Numbered from the stretch's first letter, positions 41,681-51,204 are shown. The stretch is DNA of 64,000 bases from Agathobacter sp. (GCA_022772675.1 JALEZW010000013.1:1-64000); one strand, 5' to 3'. Notes: generated by a model from the letters alone, not told the origin. Numbers and translations are program-made.

Positions 41681-43441
41681 TCAACGGTAACATTTCATCT
41701 CCAGCTGCAGATTTTCATTTCCCTGATAATCATCAATTTTGGGAGAATAAACAATGGACAGCCGGATCTCATTTTTTTGTCCGTGGAGGGCATATTCCAG
41801 TTCCTTTGCCCCATACTGCTGCACAATATAATCCTGAAATGCCTGAATATCACCGAAGTAAATAACAGACACCGGCTGTCCCCCCTCCGGTTCCATGGTC
41901 ATACGCAGGACATTTTTATTTTTTCCCAGCACCCACATCCGTTTTACCGATAAATTTCTGTCGGCAAAAAGTGGAGACGGATTATCCTTTCCAAAAGGAG
42001 CCAGCTGGGAAAACTGATGCACCAGTTCCGTGGTTGCGTAACCTACAGGCATTGCCATATCGATATGAATCACAGGACAAACCTCCTCCACCGTAAGGGG
42101 ACAGGTCTCGTTAATTCGTTTCCGGAACAAATCAATATTTTCTTCCGGCAGGGAAAGCCCTGCCGCCATGGGATGTCCGCCGAATTTGGTAAACAAATCC
42201 CTGCAGGCACACATATTTTCATACATGGAATAGGCTTCTGTGGAACGGCCGCTTCCTTTTGCTCCCTCTTCACCACGGGTTAAGACAAACACCGGCCTCT
42301 CATAGATTTCCCTTATCTTTCCGGCCACCAGTCCTGCGATACTCTCATGGACATCCGGCAGAAAAAGCACCAGCACCGGATCCTTTTCGTATCCGCTTTC
42401 CCCGCAAATCCGCTTTGCCTCCTCTACCCCCTGTCTTGTAAGTTCTTTTCTCTCCTGATTCAATTCCACAAGCTCGTCTGCGATGATTTCTGCCTCCTGT
42501 TCATCCTCTGTCTCAAAAAGCCGAAGGGCCCGCCTTGCCGTATCCAGTCTTCCTGTCGCATTTACACAGGGGCCTAACACAAACCCAAAATGGTAAGCAC
42601 TGACATCCTGTGGTGCAATCCCACAGGCTGCCATTAGTGCCCGTAATCCCTTGTTTCCTGTGGTTTTGATTCTCTTTAATCCTTCCTTTACCAGAATCCG
42701 GTTGACACCTGTTAAGGACATCACATCACAGACCGTCCCCAGGGCAACAAAGTCCAGAAGTTCCTCCGCTTCCTCTTTTGGAATATCAAACAGCTCATAC
42801 AACACAGTAATTACATGCCAGGCAACTCCTGCTCCGCAAAGTTCTTTGTAGGGATAAGGGCAGGCACTCTGGTGGGGATTTACTACAGCATCTGCCATAC
42901 TTTCCTTTTCCACACGGTTTCCATCCTTTTCCTCAAAGGGAATCGCATGGTGATCCGTAACAAGAACCGTCAGTCTCTTCTCTTTTGCCCATCGGATTTC
43001 CTCCAGCGCAGCAATTCCGTTATCACAGGTAAGGATCGTATCCACCCCCTCCGCCACTGCCTCCTCCAGTAGATGAATGCTTAGGCCATAGCCATCATAA
43101 ATCCGGTGGGGAATCACTACATCCACATCTGCACCCACACGCTTTAAAGCAGTCAGAAATAAATGAGAGGAGGTGACACCATCCACATCATAATCCCCGA
43201 TGATCCGGATTTTCCGGTGGTTTCTGATTTTCTCCGCCAGCATCTCCGTCAGCTTCTTCATGTCCTTCATCTGATGGGCATCCGGGAGATCCGATAGTCC
43301 GCCCTCCAAAAAAATCCGGATATTTTCCTCTCCCACAACGTCCCGGTTCCGGATAATCCGTGCCACCACCTGATCAATCTGAAACTTTTCTCCTATTGCT
43401 TTAAAATCGGCTTTTTTTGCTGCCACCATCCACTTCTGCAT
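41681..43441 (-). CDS. recJ: single-stranded-DNA exonuclease RecJ
   Basis: A 586-residue 5'-3' ssDNA exonuclease. Conserved DHH-family motifs are IRIIGDYDVDGVTSSHLFLT, LTCDNGIAALEEI, VTDHHAIPFE and, in the DHHA1 part, FGGHPMAAGLSL. Length is normal. The C-terminal OB-like part reads APFGKDNPSPLFADRNL. It functions in recombination and mismatch repair. The start is the track ATG. Confidence 0.95.
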   Translation of the reverse strand: MQKWMVAAKKADFKAIGEKFQIDQVVARIIRNRDVVGEENIRIFLEGGLSDLPDAHQMKDMKKLTEMLAEKIRNHRKIRIIGDYDVDGVTSSHLFLTALKRVGADVDVVIPHRIYDGYGLSIHLLEEAVAEGVDTILTCDNGIAALEEIRWAKEKRLTVLVTDHHAIPFEEKDGNRVEKESMADAVVNPHQSACPYPYKELCGAGVAWHVITVLYELFDIPKEEAEELLDFVALGTVCDVMSLTGVNRILVKEGLKRIKTTGNKGLRALMAACGIAPQDVSAYHFGFVLGPCVNATGRLDTARRALRLFETEDEQEAEIIADELVELNQERKELTRQGVEEAKRICGESGYEKDPVLVLFLPDVHESIAGLVAGKIREIYERPVFVLTRGEEGAKGSGRSTEAYSMYENMCACRDLFTKFGGHPMAAGLSLPEENIDLFRKRINETCPLTVEEVCPVIHIDMAMPVGYATTELVHQFSQLAPFGKDNPSPLFADRNLSVKRMWVLGKNKNVLRMTMEPEGGQPVSVIYFGDIQAFQDYIVQQYGAKELEYALHGQKNEIRLSIVYSPKIDDYQGNENLQLEMKCYR

Positions 43442-43500
43442 TGTTTTTTCTCCGTTCGTATTTTCTGCTGCAGTTCCTGTATACCCTGTTTCTTTTCTCC

Positions 43501-44754
43501 CTACCGCAATTCTGCAATCCGTGATACTCCTACATAGATATCCGAAATCTTATACCAGGTCGGATAATCCACAACTCCCGTTACCGGCAGCCCGAATACC
43601 GACTGGAATTTTTCCACAGCCTCTCTGGTTCTGCTTCCGTAAATCCCATCTGCGGTAACGGTGGGAATCGCCGGATAAGCACGGGAAATACGTGCCAGCT
43701 GTTCCTGCAGCTGACGTACCTTTGGCCCGCTGGCCCCGATTCCCAGGTCATATCCCGGCCAGGATGCCGGAATCCCGGAGATTCCCTCTGCTGTATTGAT
43801 ATACATGTCGTTCCCATAATAGCTGCGCAGGATATCAATGGCAGAATATCCCTGGTCTCCCAAATACTTGCTGCCCCACTGGGACATCCAGTTTGGACAG
43901 GTCACTCTCTGTCCGTCACAGTACTGGGTTAAGATTGGCTGCTGTACATTGGGACGGGAGAGATAATTTTCAAACATCTCATCCACTACCCGGGAGATAC
44001 TCTGGAAAAAATTTCTCCCGTACATAAATTTATGGTCGTATGCGGTTGAGGAGGTTATCGTAAAGGCATAGCCTTTTCCCCGATACCACTCCGTATACAC
44101 CCGGTTTAATGTAAAAGACATGATTGCCAGAATGTTTGCCCGCAGGGTTGCATCCGGCCAGGTGGCATAAATCTCCGAAGACGCCACATTTTTGATGTAA
44201 TCTCGGTAACGCACATAATAATTGGCGGCAGTGGTATCTCCCGGTGCCCCGTCATGCACCACCACATATTCCGGGATCACCACCCGGCTCAATACAATCT
44301 CTCCGGTTTCCTCCACCGTCTTAATCTCTGACTCCGGAATTTTCGGCGGATATTCCGCATAAAGGGTGTGTGCCGGAATCACAATGGTATCAATGGGATT
44401 TCCCGGGGCATCCTCCGGTTCCATCCTTACCTCCTGTGTCGCCTCTTCCCCGGGAAGGATATCAATCGCCGAAACCGTAATGTTCCGATAGCCTGGGGCC
44501 TGCACCACAATCGTATATTCCGAATACGGCTGCTCTTCTGACGGCTCCATGGAGTACTCCAGTGGCGGAGCATTAAGCGTAATTTCCTCAGTGTTGCCCG
44601 AATCATCGGTACCCACCTCCTCTAATGTTTCCTCCGGATTTCCGGTATAGGAAATCCGGATTTTCGCCCCCTGTACCGGTGTACCAGTTGACTCATTAAT
44701 CAGATGGATTTTCAGTGTTCCCTCATCCACCAGATTTGCCCTAGCATTGTCCAT
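43501..44754 (-). CDS. SpoIID/LytB-like protein with peptidoglycan-binding domain
   Basis: A 417-residue protein. Residues 1-125 look like a carboxypeptidase-regulatory-like beta domain (LINESTGTPVQGAKIRISYT). Residues about 160-320 resemble the SpoIID/LytB fold (RANILAIMSFTLNRVYTEWY, CPNWMSQWGSKYLGDQGYSA). The C-terminal 75 residues are a PG_binding_1 domain (VRQLQEQLARIS, TADGIYGSRTREAVEKFQ). No signal peptide or membrane span is visible, odd for a wall enzyme. It may be exported by another route, packed into spores, or the catalytic part may be inactive. It lies 59 bp upstream of recJ. Confidence 0.72.
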   Translation of the reverse strand: MDNARANLVDEGTLKIHLINESTGTPVQGAKIRISYTGNPEETLEEVGTDDSGNTEEITLNAPPLEYSMEPSEEQPYSEYTIVVQAPGYRNITVSAIDILPGEEATQEVRMEPEDAPGNPIDTIVIPAHTLYAEYPPKIPESEIKTVEETGEIVLSRVVIPEYVVVHDGAPGDTTAANYYVRYRDYIKNVASSEIYATWPDATLRANILAIMSFTLNRVYTEWYRGKGYAFTITSSTAYDHKFMYGRNFFQSISRVVDEMFENYLSRPNVQQPILTQYCDGQRVTCPNWMSQWGSKYLGDQGYSAIDILRSYYGNDMYINTAEGISGIPASWPGYDLGIGASGPKVRQLQEQLARISRAYPAIPTVTADGIYGSRTREAVEKFQSVFGLPVTGVVDYPTWYKISDIYVGVSRIAELR

Positions 44755-44818
44755 GACTGCTCCTTTTATTTTACTGCAGTCTTTTCACCTGCAGCTCTTT
44801 TTATTCATGGTATGCATC

Positions 44819-44847
44819 TTGTAAAAAAATGATTCCATTGCTATACT
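44819..44847 (+). promoter_or_regulatory. promoter of flavin reductase-like gene
   Basis: TTGTAA, a 17-bp spacer, then TATACT on the plus strand. Confidence 0.6.
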
Positions 44848-44899
44848 ATACGTAATAATAGAATGATTCAAAGCATAGAAAATACAAAAGGAGGTCTTT

Positions 44900-45409
44900 A
44901 TGCACACATTTCAACCATATCCAATTGATGCTCTGGAGTTTGACCCTTTTACCAAAATCGGGAAAGAATGGGCTCTGGTTTCCGCAGGAGACAAAAATAA
45001 ATACAACACCATGACGGTAAGCTGGGGAGGTGTTGGCGTACTCTGGGGTAAAAATGTCGTTTTCATTTTTATCCGGGATTCCCGCTACACCAAAGAGTTT
45101 CTTGATAAAGGAGAATTATTTTCCCTCTCCTTCTTAAGTGAGCAGTACCGGGATTCTTTAAACTACTGTGGCAGCCACAGCGGACGTGACGATGGCGATA
45201 AGTTTGCCAAAGCAGGACTTACACCGGCATTCCGCCACAGCATTCCATACCCGGATGAGGCAAATCTGTTATTCCTGTGTAAAAAGATGGCCGCTGTCCC
45301 CATTACGGAAGACAGTTTCACAGATGCTTCCATTATGTCCAAATGGTACAGCGACCACGACATGCACATGATGTATGTGGGGGAAATCATTGAGGTTGCC
45401 GCCCGATAA
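44900..45409 (+). CDS. flavin reductase-like FMN-binding protein
   Basis: A 169-residue protein of the flavin reductase/flavoredoxin-like fold: DKNKYNTMTVSWGGVGVLWG and IFIRDSRYTKEFLDKGELFS form the split-barrel FMN site. FSLSFLSEQYRDSLNYCGSH follows. Electron partners are unknown. The ATG follows AAAGGAGGTCTTT. It is monocistronic, converging on ilvN. Confidence 0.85.
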   Translation: MHTFQPYPIDALEFDPFTKIGKEWALVSAGDKNKYNTMTVSWGGVGVLWGKNVVFIFIRDSRYTKEFLDKGELFSLSFLSEQYRDSLNYCGSHSGRDDGDKFAKAGLTPAFRHSIPYPDEANLLFLCKKMAAVPITEDSFTDASIMSKWYSDHDMHMMYVGEIIEVAAR

Positions 45410-45422
45410 ATAAGTCTTTTTG

Positions 45423-45929
45423 TTATTTACACTCTGTACTGATAGACTCAATTGCCACAGCACCACCCCGCACCACTGAGATGTGTTTAAATTTTTTCTT
45501 AAGGAGCGCAACCAGATCATCATGTTTGCGCTCCGTTCTTTTGCACTCCAGCATAACACTGTGTTCACCGATATCTACCACATCCACACGCATCGCCTGG
45601 GCAATCTGGAACACCTCCGTCATCTGTGCCGCTGTCAGATCTGTGATGGTCACAAACATCAGCTCCTTCATGCGAAGGGGTACATTGGTCAGGTCAATAA
45701 CTTTAATCACCTCAACCATACAATTTAACTGCTTTTTTATCTGTTCAAAGGTAATATCGTCACTGCACACCCCGATGGTCATACGGGAAATGCTCTCATC
45801 CTCCGTAGTACCAACGGTCAGTGACTGTAAATTATAGGATTTCGCGGAAAACAGTCCGGAAACCTTGGCAAGTACCCCTACCTGATTTTCAACATATAAC
45901 GCAATCCAGCGTTTTTTCATTTCAGACAT
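45423..45929 (-). CDS. ilvN: acetolactate synthase small subunit
   Basis: A 168-residue regulatory subunit. The N-terminal ACT domain (WIALYVENQVGVLAKVSGLF, SAKSYNLQSLTVG) binds branched-chain amino acids for feedback inhibition. The C-terminal domain activates the catalytic subunit. It lies 12 bp after ilvB, clearly one operon. Confidence 0.95.
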   Translation of the reverse strand: MSEMKKRWIALYVENQVGVLAKVSGLFSAKSYNLQSLTVGTTEDESISRMTIGVCSDDITFEQIKKQLNCMVEVIKVIDLTNVPLRMKELMFVTITDLTAAQMTEVFQIAQAMRVDVVDIGEHSVMLECKRTERKHDDLVALLKKKFKHISVVRGGAVAIESISTECK

Positions 45930-45941
45930 GATTCTCCCCTC

Positions 45942-47663
45942 CTATTTTAAAATCATTTCACTCATGGGATTGCCTCCCTTGACCATGGGAAGCACCAGTT
46001 CCTCCGTTGCAATCATAAATTCAATAACGGTGGGCGCATCCCTATGCTTCTTTGCCTCGGCAAAGGCGGCCGGAATCTCTTCCTCCTTTGTGACTCGGAT
46101 TCCATATGCACCGTAGCTTTCTGCCAGCTTCACGAAATCCGGTACATAGGGTGGACAGGCTTCATTGGGTCCTTTGCAGTCTGCCGGACAACCGGGTCGC
46201 CTTCTCAGACAGGTGGCACTGTAACGCTTTCCGTAAAACAGTTCCTGCATCTGCCGTACCATTCCAAGATAGTAATTGTTAAGCAGGCAGATGGTAATGG
46301 CAGTTCCATTGGTTACCGCAGTGGCCATCTCCTGAATGTTCATCTGAAATCCGCCGTCACCGGTAATGCAGACTACATCCTTATCCGGATTGGCAAGCTT
46401 GGCACCGATTGCCGCCGGAAAACCAAAGCCCATGGTGCCAAGGCCCCCGGAGGTGAGAAGCTTACTTCCTCTGTCCAGCTCTAAGTACTGGGTTGCCCAC
46501 ATCTGATGCTGTCCCACATCCGTCACATAGATGCCATGGGGATATGCCAGATTGATCTGCTCCATGATCATCTGGGGACTCATGCCCCGGTCTCTTCGCA
46601 TGGCAAGAGGATTTTCCTTTTCCCAGGCTTTGATCTGTTCCTGCCACCCGGTTGTTTTCTTGGGCTCAGCCCACTCTAAAAGCTTTTCTAATGCCGTTCC
46701 TGCATCTGCAACCACAGGAACATCCACCACCACATTTCTGGAAATTGATGCAGTATCCACATCAATATGTACGATTTTCGCATGGGGTGCAAATTCATTC
46801 AGGTCACCGGTAATCCGGTCGTTAAAACGGGTTCCAATGGAAAAGAGAACGTCACACTCGCTGACCGCCATATTGGCAGCGTATCTGCCATGCATTCCAC
46901 AGTTTCCCACATATAAAGGATGGGTGGTAGGAATTGCCCCCTTTCCCATAATGGTTGTAACAACCGGAACATTCTCTCTCTCGGCAAACTCCTGCAGCTT
47001 TTCCCCGGCACCGCTTAAATTCACACCTCCTCCTGCCAGAATCAGAGGCTTCTTTGCAGACTTTAAAAGCTTATAGGCACGCTTCAGCTGTCCCACATGA
47101 ACACCGCTTATGGGCTTATAGCCCCGGATATCCACATGCTCCGGATAACCGGCAGGTCCTGATGCTGTCTGAATATCCTTTGGAATATCAATAAGCACCG
47201 GTCCCGGTTTTCCCGTTCTTGCAATATAAAATGCCATCTTGATAATTTTCCCAAGCTCCTCCCGGTTTCTGACCGTCACACCATACTTGGTGATGCTTCT
47301 GGTCATGCCCACAATATCCACTTCCTGAAAAGCATCATTTCCAATCAGACCTAACGGTACCTGACCGGTAAAACAGACAAGGGGAACACTGTCATAATGT
47401 GCATCTGCAAGACCGGTAATAATGTTAGTGGCACCCGGCCCGCTGGTGACCAGACAGACTCCAACCTTTCCCGTTGATTTGGCATAGCCTTCTGCCTCAT
47501 GGATCAGTCCCTGCTCGTGGCGGGGAAGTACCAGCCGGATGTCCTCTGTCTTATACAGTTCGTCAAACAGATCCGTAACGGTACCGCCGGGATACCCGAA
47601 AATCGTATCCACCCCTTCCTCTTCCAGTGCCTTTACGAATAATTTTCTTCCTGTGATGTCCAT
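45942..47663 (-). CDS. ilvB: acetolactate synthase large subunit, with Cys-rich insertion
   Basis: A 573-residue ThDP enzyme that makes acetolactate or acetohydroxybutyrate for valine, leucine and isoleucine. The catalytic glutamate is in LPRHEQGLIHEAEGYA, and the ThDP motif is ITGDGGFQMN followed by LLNNYYLGMVRQ. After KRYSAT there is an insertion CLRRRPGCPADCKGPNEACP, four cysteines, before the usual PDFVKLAESYGA. The common enzymes have only a short loop there. It might bind a metal or cluster near the active site. The start ATG follows AAGGAGGTTATAGATTTT. No T-box leader is present in the 40-bp gap upstream. Confidence 0.95.
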   Translation of the reverse strand: MDITGRKLFVKALEEEGVDTIFGYPGGTVTDLFDELYKTEDIRLVLPRHEQGLIHEAEGYAKSTGKVGVCLVTSGPGATNIITGLADAHYDSVPLVCFTGQVPLGLIGNDAFQEVDIVGMTRSITKYGVTVRNREELGKIIKMAFYIARTGKPGPVLIDIPKDIQTASGPAGYPEHVDIRGYKPISGVHVGQLKRAYKLLKSAKKPLILAGGGVNLSGAGEKLQEFAERENVPVVTTIMGKGAIPTTHPLYVGNCGMHGRYAANMAVSECDVLFSIGTRFNDRITGDLNEFAPHAKIVHIDVDTASISRNVVVDVPVVADAGTALEKLLEWAEPKKTTGWQEQIKAWEKENPLAMRRDRGMSPQMIMEQINLAYPHGIYVTDVGQHQMWATQYLELDRGSKLLTSGGLGTMGFGFPAAIGAKLANPDKDVVCITGDGGFQMNIQEMATAVTNGTAITICLLNNYYLGMVRQMQELFYGKRYSATCLRRRPGCPADCKGPNEACPPYVPDFVKLAESYGAYGIRVTKEEEIPAAFAEAKKHRDAPTVIEFMIATEELVLPMVKGGNPMSEMILK

Positions 47664-47703
47664 AAAATCTATAACCTCCTTAGGAACTCCTACCTTTATT
47701 CTG

Positions 47704-48654
47704 TCAGATCAGTCCGAATCTTCGTAATAAGAAAATCCAGAATGTCAGGGTAAATGCCGACAGGAGCGTCGTCGTAACAATTACGCTGGCGGTCAGTACC
47801 CCGTCATTTTTCATATTTTTAGCCATGATAAAACAGCTGGGTGTGGTAGGGGATGACAGCATAATTAATATCGCTATCATTTTCTCTCCGTGAAATCCCA
47901 TATATGCTGCAACCGGCAGAAAGATAAGTGGCTGAATTACCAGCTTTATGGCCGCTGCCCATGCTGTTGGCTTTATTTTCGCAAGGGCTTTTTTCCCTTC
48001 GAAGCCTGCGCCGATTACAATGAGTGCCAAAGGTGTTGCCAGCTGTGCCACGGAATTAATCGTTTTATCAATGATTGTTGGAAACTGAATCCCTGCCAGT
48101 GCCACGGCCATACCAAGAAAAATCGAGATAATAATCGGGTTCTTTATGATATTTACACATGCCTCCTTAATTTTCCCGGATTCTCTTGTGCCATCTTCAT
48201 TCTGTGCCTCAAAGGTCAGAACAATAACCGAATAAATATTATAAAGAGGCACTGCCCCAATAATCATAAGGGGACCCATGGCTGATTTTCCATAAATATT
48301 ACTGATAAATGCAAGTCCCATAACTGCTGCACTGCTGCGAAAAGAAGACTGAACAAAAGCCCCCCGGATGCTGTCATCCTTTACAAACAGCTTTGCAGCT
48401 CCCCAGATTGCCCAGAAACAGACGGTGCTTGCAATCGCGCAGAACAAAACAAATTTCAGGTCGAATACCTCTCTTATATTTACCGATGAGATATCCCGAA
48501 AGAGCATAAACGGCAGTGTCACCTTAAAATTAAAACGGTTGGCAACCGTTACAAAATGTTCATCCAGCATACCGATCTGGTGCAGGAACCATCCAATTAC
48601 CATAACAAGGAAAATGGGAAATGTTACGTTGATACTGAATAAAAAATCACTCAT
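47704..48654 (-). CDS. AEC-family auxin efflux carrier-like transporter
   Basis: A 316-residue membrane protein with about ten spans in two five-helix halves: FPIFLVMVIGWFLHQIGMLD at the start and SSPTTPSCFIMAKNM in the second half, which is characteristic of AEC carriers (malate, auxin or other organic acids). The substrate is unknown; adjacency to ilvBN suggests a keto acid or branched intermediate, but only weakly. The start overlaps the dihydrofolate reductase stop as ATGA. Confidence 0.85.
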   Translation of the reverse strand: MSDFLFSINVTFPIFLVMVIGWFLHQIGMLDEHFVTVANRFNFKVTLPFMLFRDISSVNIREVFDLKFVLFCAIASTVCFWAIWGAAKLFVKDDSIRGAFVQSSFRSSAAVMGLAFISNIYGKSAMGPLMIIGAVPLYNIYSVIVLTFEAQNEDGTRESGKIKEACVNIIKNPIIISIFLGMAVALAGIQFPTIIDKTINSVAQLATPLALIVIGAGFEGKKALAKIKPTAWAAAIKLVIQPLIFLPVAAYMGFHGEKMIAILIMLSSPTTPSCFIMAKNMKNDGVLTASVIVTTTLLSAFTLTFWIFLLRRFGLI

Positions 48655-49148
48655 GACCTCTTCACTCTTTCGTACTTATAGAAGTGAAATTCCAGATCAA
48701 AATAGGTCTGTTCCTCACTGTCCTCCGTAATCTGCCATTCCGGCAGTTCATCCAGATTCGGGAAATAGGCATCCGCATCATAGGCAAAATCAATCTTTGT
48801 GATATGTGCCACATCACACTCATCCAAAAGTTCCCGGTAAATCATCTCCCCGCCGATTACATAGATATCCTCACTGTTGTATTTCTCCAGTTCCTTATGT
48901 AATTCCTCCAGGCTGTGAACAACCAGGGCATCCTTTACCTGATAGGACGGATTGTGTGTCAGAACAATATTGGTACGGTTCTTAAGAGGTCTTCCCTCCG
49001 GAAAACTCTCTAAGGTCTTCCGTCCCATCACCACAACCTTTCCTGTTGTTGTCTCCCGGAAAAACTGCTGATCCATGGGAATTCTCACCAACAGTCTGTT
49101 ATTTTTTCCAATTGCCCAATTACTGTCAACTGCCGCAATGATATTCAT
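48651..49148 (-). CDS. folA: dihydrofolate reductase
   Basis: A 165-residue enzyme that regenerates tetrahydrofolate with NADPH. Conserved elements are MNIIAAVDSNWAIGKNNRLL, GKVVVMGRKTLESFPEGRPL, and IYVIGGEMIYRELLDECDVA (the GGxxIY motif). It lies 93 bp downstream of thyA, the usual pairing since ThyA oxidises the folate cofactor. Confidence 0.95.
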   Translation of the reverse strand: MNIIAAVDSNWAIGKNNRLLVRIPMDQQFFRETTTGKVVVMGRKTLESFPEGRPLKNRTNIVLTHNPSYQVKDALVVHSLEELHKELEKYNSEDIYVIGGEMIYRELLDECDVAHITKIDFAYDADAYFPNLDELPEWQITEDSEEQTYFDLEFHFYKYERVKRS

Positions 49149-49241
49149 TTTTTTCCTCCCTGCATAGTCAAGTCTTTTACTTTATTTTTCAAGAAATTTT
49201 GTAACAGGTCAGCCAGATTATGAACGAAACCAGCTGCATTT

Positions 49242-50090
49242 CTAAATTGCCACCGGAATATTCTTAATCTGGGGTCCGGCCACATAATCGGTGATGGTAA
49301 TGTCATCCACTGTAAACTGATAGAAATCCCTGATATCAGGATTCAGCGAAAATTTCGGTGCCGGATGCTGCTCTCTTGTAATCAGTTCCTCCACCAGTGG
49401 TATGTGCCGGTCATAAATATGGGCATCCGCAATCACATGCACCAGCTCTCCCACCCGCATGTCACACACCTGTGCCAGCATATGCATAAGCACCGCATAC
49501 TGGCAGACATTCCAGTTATTTGCCGTAAGAACATCCTGGGAGCGCTGATTTAAAATCGCATTTAACGTCAGCTTATCATCGCCCTTTTTCTGGGTGACAT
49601 TAAAAGTCATGCTGTAGGCACAGGGATACAGATTCATCTCATGCAGATCCTGATGCACGTAAATATTCGTCAGAATCCTTCGGCTGAAGGGGTTGTTCTT
49701 AAGATCATAAATAACCCGGTCCACCTGATCCATCATCCCCTCCGGATACTGATGCTTCTGTGCCATCTGATACCCATAGGCTTTTCCGATGGAGCCATCC
49801 TCATCAGCCCACTCATCCCAGATGGTACTGTTTAAATCATTTATATTATTGGACTTTCTCTGCCAGATCCAGAGCATTTCCTCGGTACAGGTCTTAATTG
49901 CCGTCTTCCTTAAGGTAATTGCCGGAAACTCCTTTGACAGATCATAGCGGTTTACCACTCCGAATTTTTTAATGGTATAGGCACTGGTTCCGTCCTCCCA
50001 GTGGGGACGAACCTTCTCCCCCTCCGTGCTGGTTCCGTTTTCCAGTATATCCTTACACATGTCTACAAAAACTTTATCTGCTAAACTCAT
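49242..50090 (-). CDS. thyA: thymidylate synthase ThyA
   Basis: A 282-residue thymidylate synthase that methylates dUMP using methylene-THF. The catalytic cysteine lies in LYPCAYSMTFNV (classical enzymes have PPCH). RSQDVLTANNWNVCQYAVLM and HVIADAHIYDRHI are the dUMP-binding parts. The sequence is somewhat divergent from E. coli ThyA but of the normal size class. The upstream region contains 16-bp tandem repeats. Confidence 0.93.
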   Translation of the reverse strand: MSLADKVFVDMCKDILENGTSTEGEKVRPHWEDGTSAYTIKKFGVVNRYDLSKEFPAITLRKTAIKTCTEEMLWIWQRKSNNINDLNSTIWDEWADEDGSIGKAYGYQMAQKHQYPEGMMDQVDRVIYDLKNNPFSRRILTNIYVHQDLHEMNLYPCAYSMTFNVTQKKGDDKLTLNAILNQRSQDVLTANNWNVCQYAVLMHMLAQVCDMRVGELVHVIADAHIYDRHIPLVEELITREQHPAPKFSLNPDIRDFYQFTVDDITITDYVAGPQIKNIPVAI

Positions 50091-50117
50091 AATTTCCCCT
50101 ATTTTCCAAATAATTTT

Positions 50118-50188
50118 CTATCTGTACAATTTCCTGCCGGTACAATTCTCTGTTGGTATAATTCTCTGTCAGTACAATTTTCTATCTG
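50118..50188. repeat. 16-bp tandem repeat upstream of thyA
   Basis: Four consecutive 16-mers of the form CTGYYRGTACAATTYT (50118-50133, 50134-50149, 50150-50165, 50166-50181) plus a partial fifth. They differ from one another at two to five positions. They lie 28-98 bp before the thyA start, so they overlap the expected promoter or leader. Confidence 0.8.
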
Positions 50189-50289
50189 TTTGAAATGGTT
50201 ATATGCTTTGTCTTTATACAGGCATCACAAATCTGCGCACTGAGATACAGCACATTTACATTCCATTATACCAATTCTTTCTAAAATGT

Positions 50290-51204
50290 CTATGAGAAAA
50301 TTTGCTGTACAATCATTTTATATTCCGGCAGTGACTGGCATTTCTGAATCATCTTTAAATTCTTTTCCCGATTGGGAAAATGTCTGGTCAGATAAAACCA
50401 GAGTTCCTTCAAATGAAAGACCGCATCCTTTTCCGACTGGAAATTACAAAGACAGCCTTCCAGAATCTCATCGTGGAAAGCACGCAGGCTGTCTTTTCCT
50501 GCAGCGGGCATTCCCTTAATCTCTCCCACCAGCCCGGGATTTTCCAGAAGTCCCCGGCCTATCATCACACGGTCAATTCCGGGGAATCTGTCTGTAACTG
50601 CCTTATAATCTGTAACGCTGCAGATATCCCCGTTATAACAGAGAGGCACCTTAATCTTTTCTGCTGCATGGGCAAAGGCTTCCATATGAACCGGATTTTT
50701 ATAGTAATCCTTCTGAAGTCTCGGATGAATGATAAGTTCCTCAAAAGGATATCTGGCATAAACCTCACAAAGTCTGTTCCATTCTTCTTCCTGTTCCATC
50801 CCGATTCGCGTTTTTACGGAAATGGGAAGGGGTGACTCCGAAAACACCGCATCCAGAAGCCTGTCCATTTCATCGGGGCTGGAAAGAAAACCGGCACCTT
50901 TTTTCTTGGATACAACGGTCCCTGATGGGCATCCAAAATTCAAATTCACGCTGGTAAAGCCCATCTGTTCCAACTGTTTTATCATCATAAGAAACTCGTC
51001 TGCCCGGTTTCCGATCAACTGGGGGACAAGATTTATCCCCCTGTTATTTTCCGGAGCAAGGTCTCTTAGAATTTTTTTATTCATCCTTTTGGCCGCGGGA
51101 ATAAACGGGGTAAAATATTTATCCATATAGGGGAAATGATTTGCGAAGGCATTGCGCACAATATAACCGGTGATTCCCTCCATGGGTGCCAGATAAAATA
51201 ACAT
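50290..51204 (-). CDS. dus: tRNA-dihydrouridine synthase
   Basis: A 304-residue FMN enzyme that reduces uridines in tRNA D loops. It starts LFYLAPMEGITGYIVRNAF, has SVNLNFGCPSGTVVSKKKGA with the catalytic cysteine, and KTRIGMEQEEEW. The FMN phosphate region is DRVMIGRGLLENPGL. The start is ATG 51204 after CAGGAGAAAGAAA, 18 codons inside the track ORF. It lies upstream of thyA in the same direction. Confidence 0.93.
   Translation of the reverse strand: MLFYLAPMEGITGYIVRNAFANHFPYMDKYFTPFIPAAKRMNKKILRDLAPENNRGINLVPQLIGNRADEFLMMIKQLEQMGFTSVNLNFGCPSGTVVSKKKGAGFLSSPDEMDRLLDAVFSESPLPISVKTRIGMEQEEEWNRLCEVYARYPFEELIIHPRLQKDYYKNPVHMEAFAHAAEKIKVPLCYNGDICSVTDYKAVTDRFPGIDRVMIGRGLLENPGLVGEIKGMPAAGKDSLRAFHDEILEGCLCNFQSEKDAVFHLKELWFYLTRHFPNREKNLKMIQKCQSLPEYKMIVQQIFS

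Noticed and set aside
47664-47703. T-box or attenuator before ilvB
   Set aside because: The gap is only 40 bp, with no room for a leader and no terminator.
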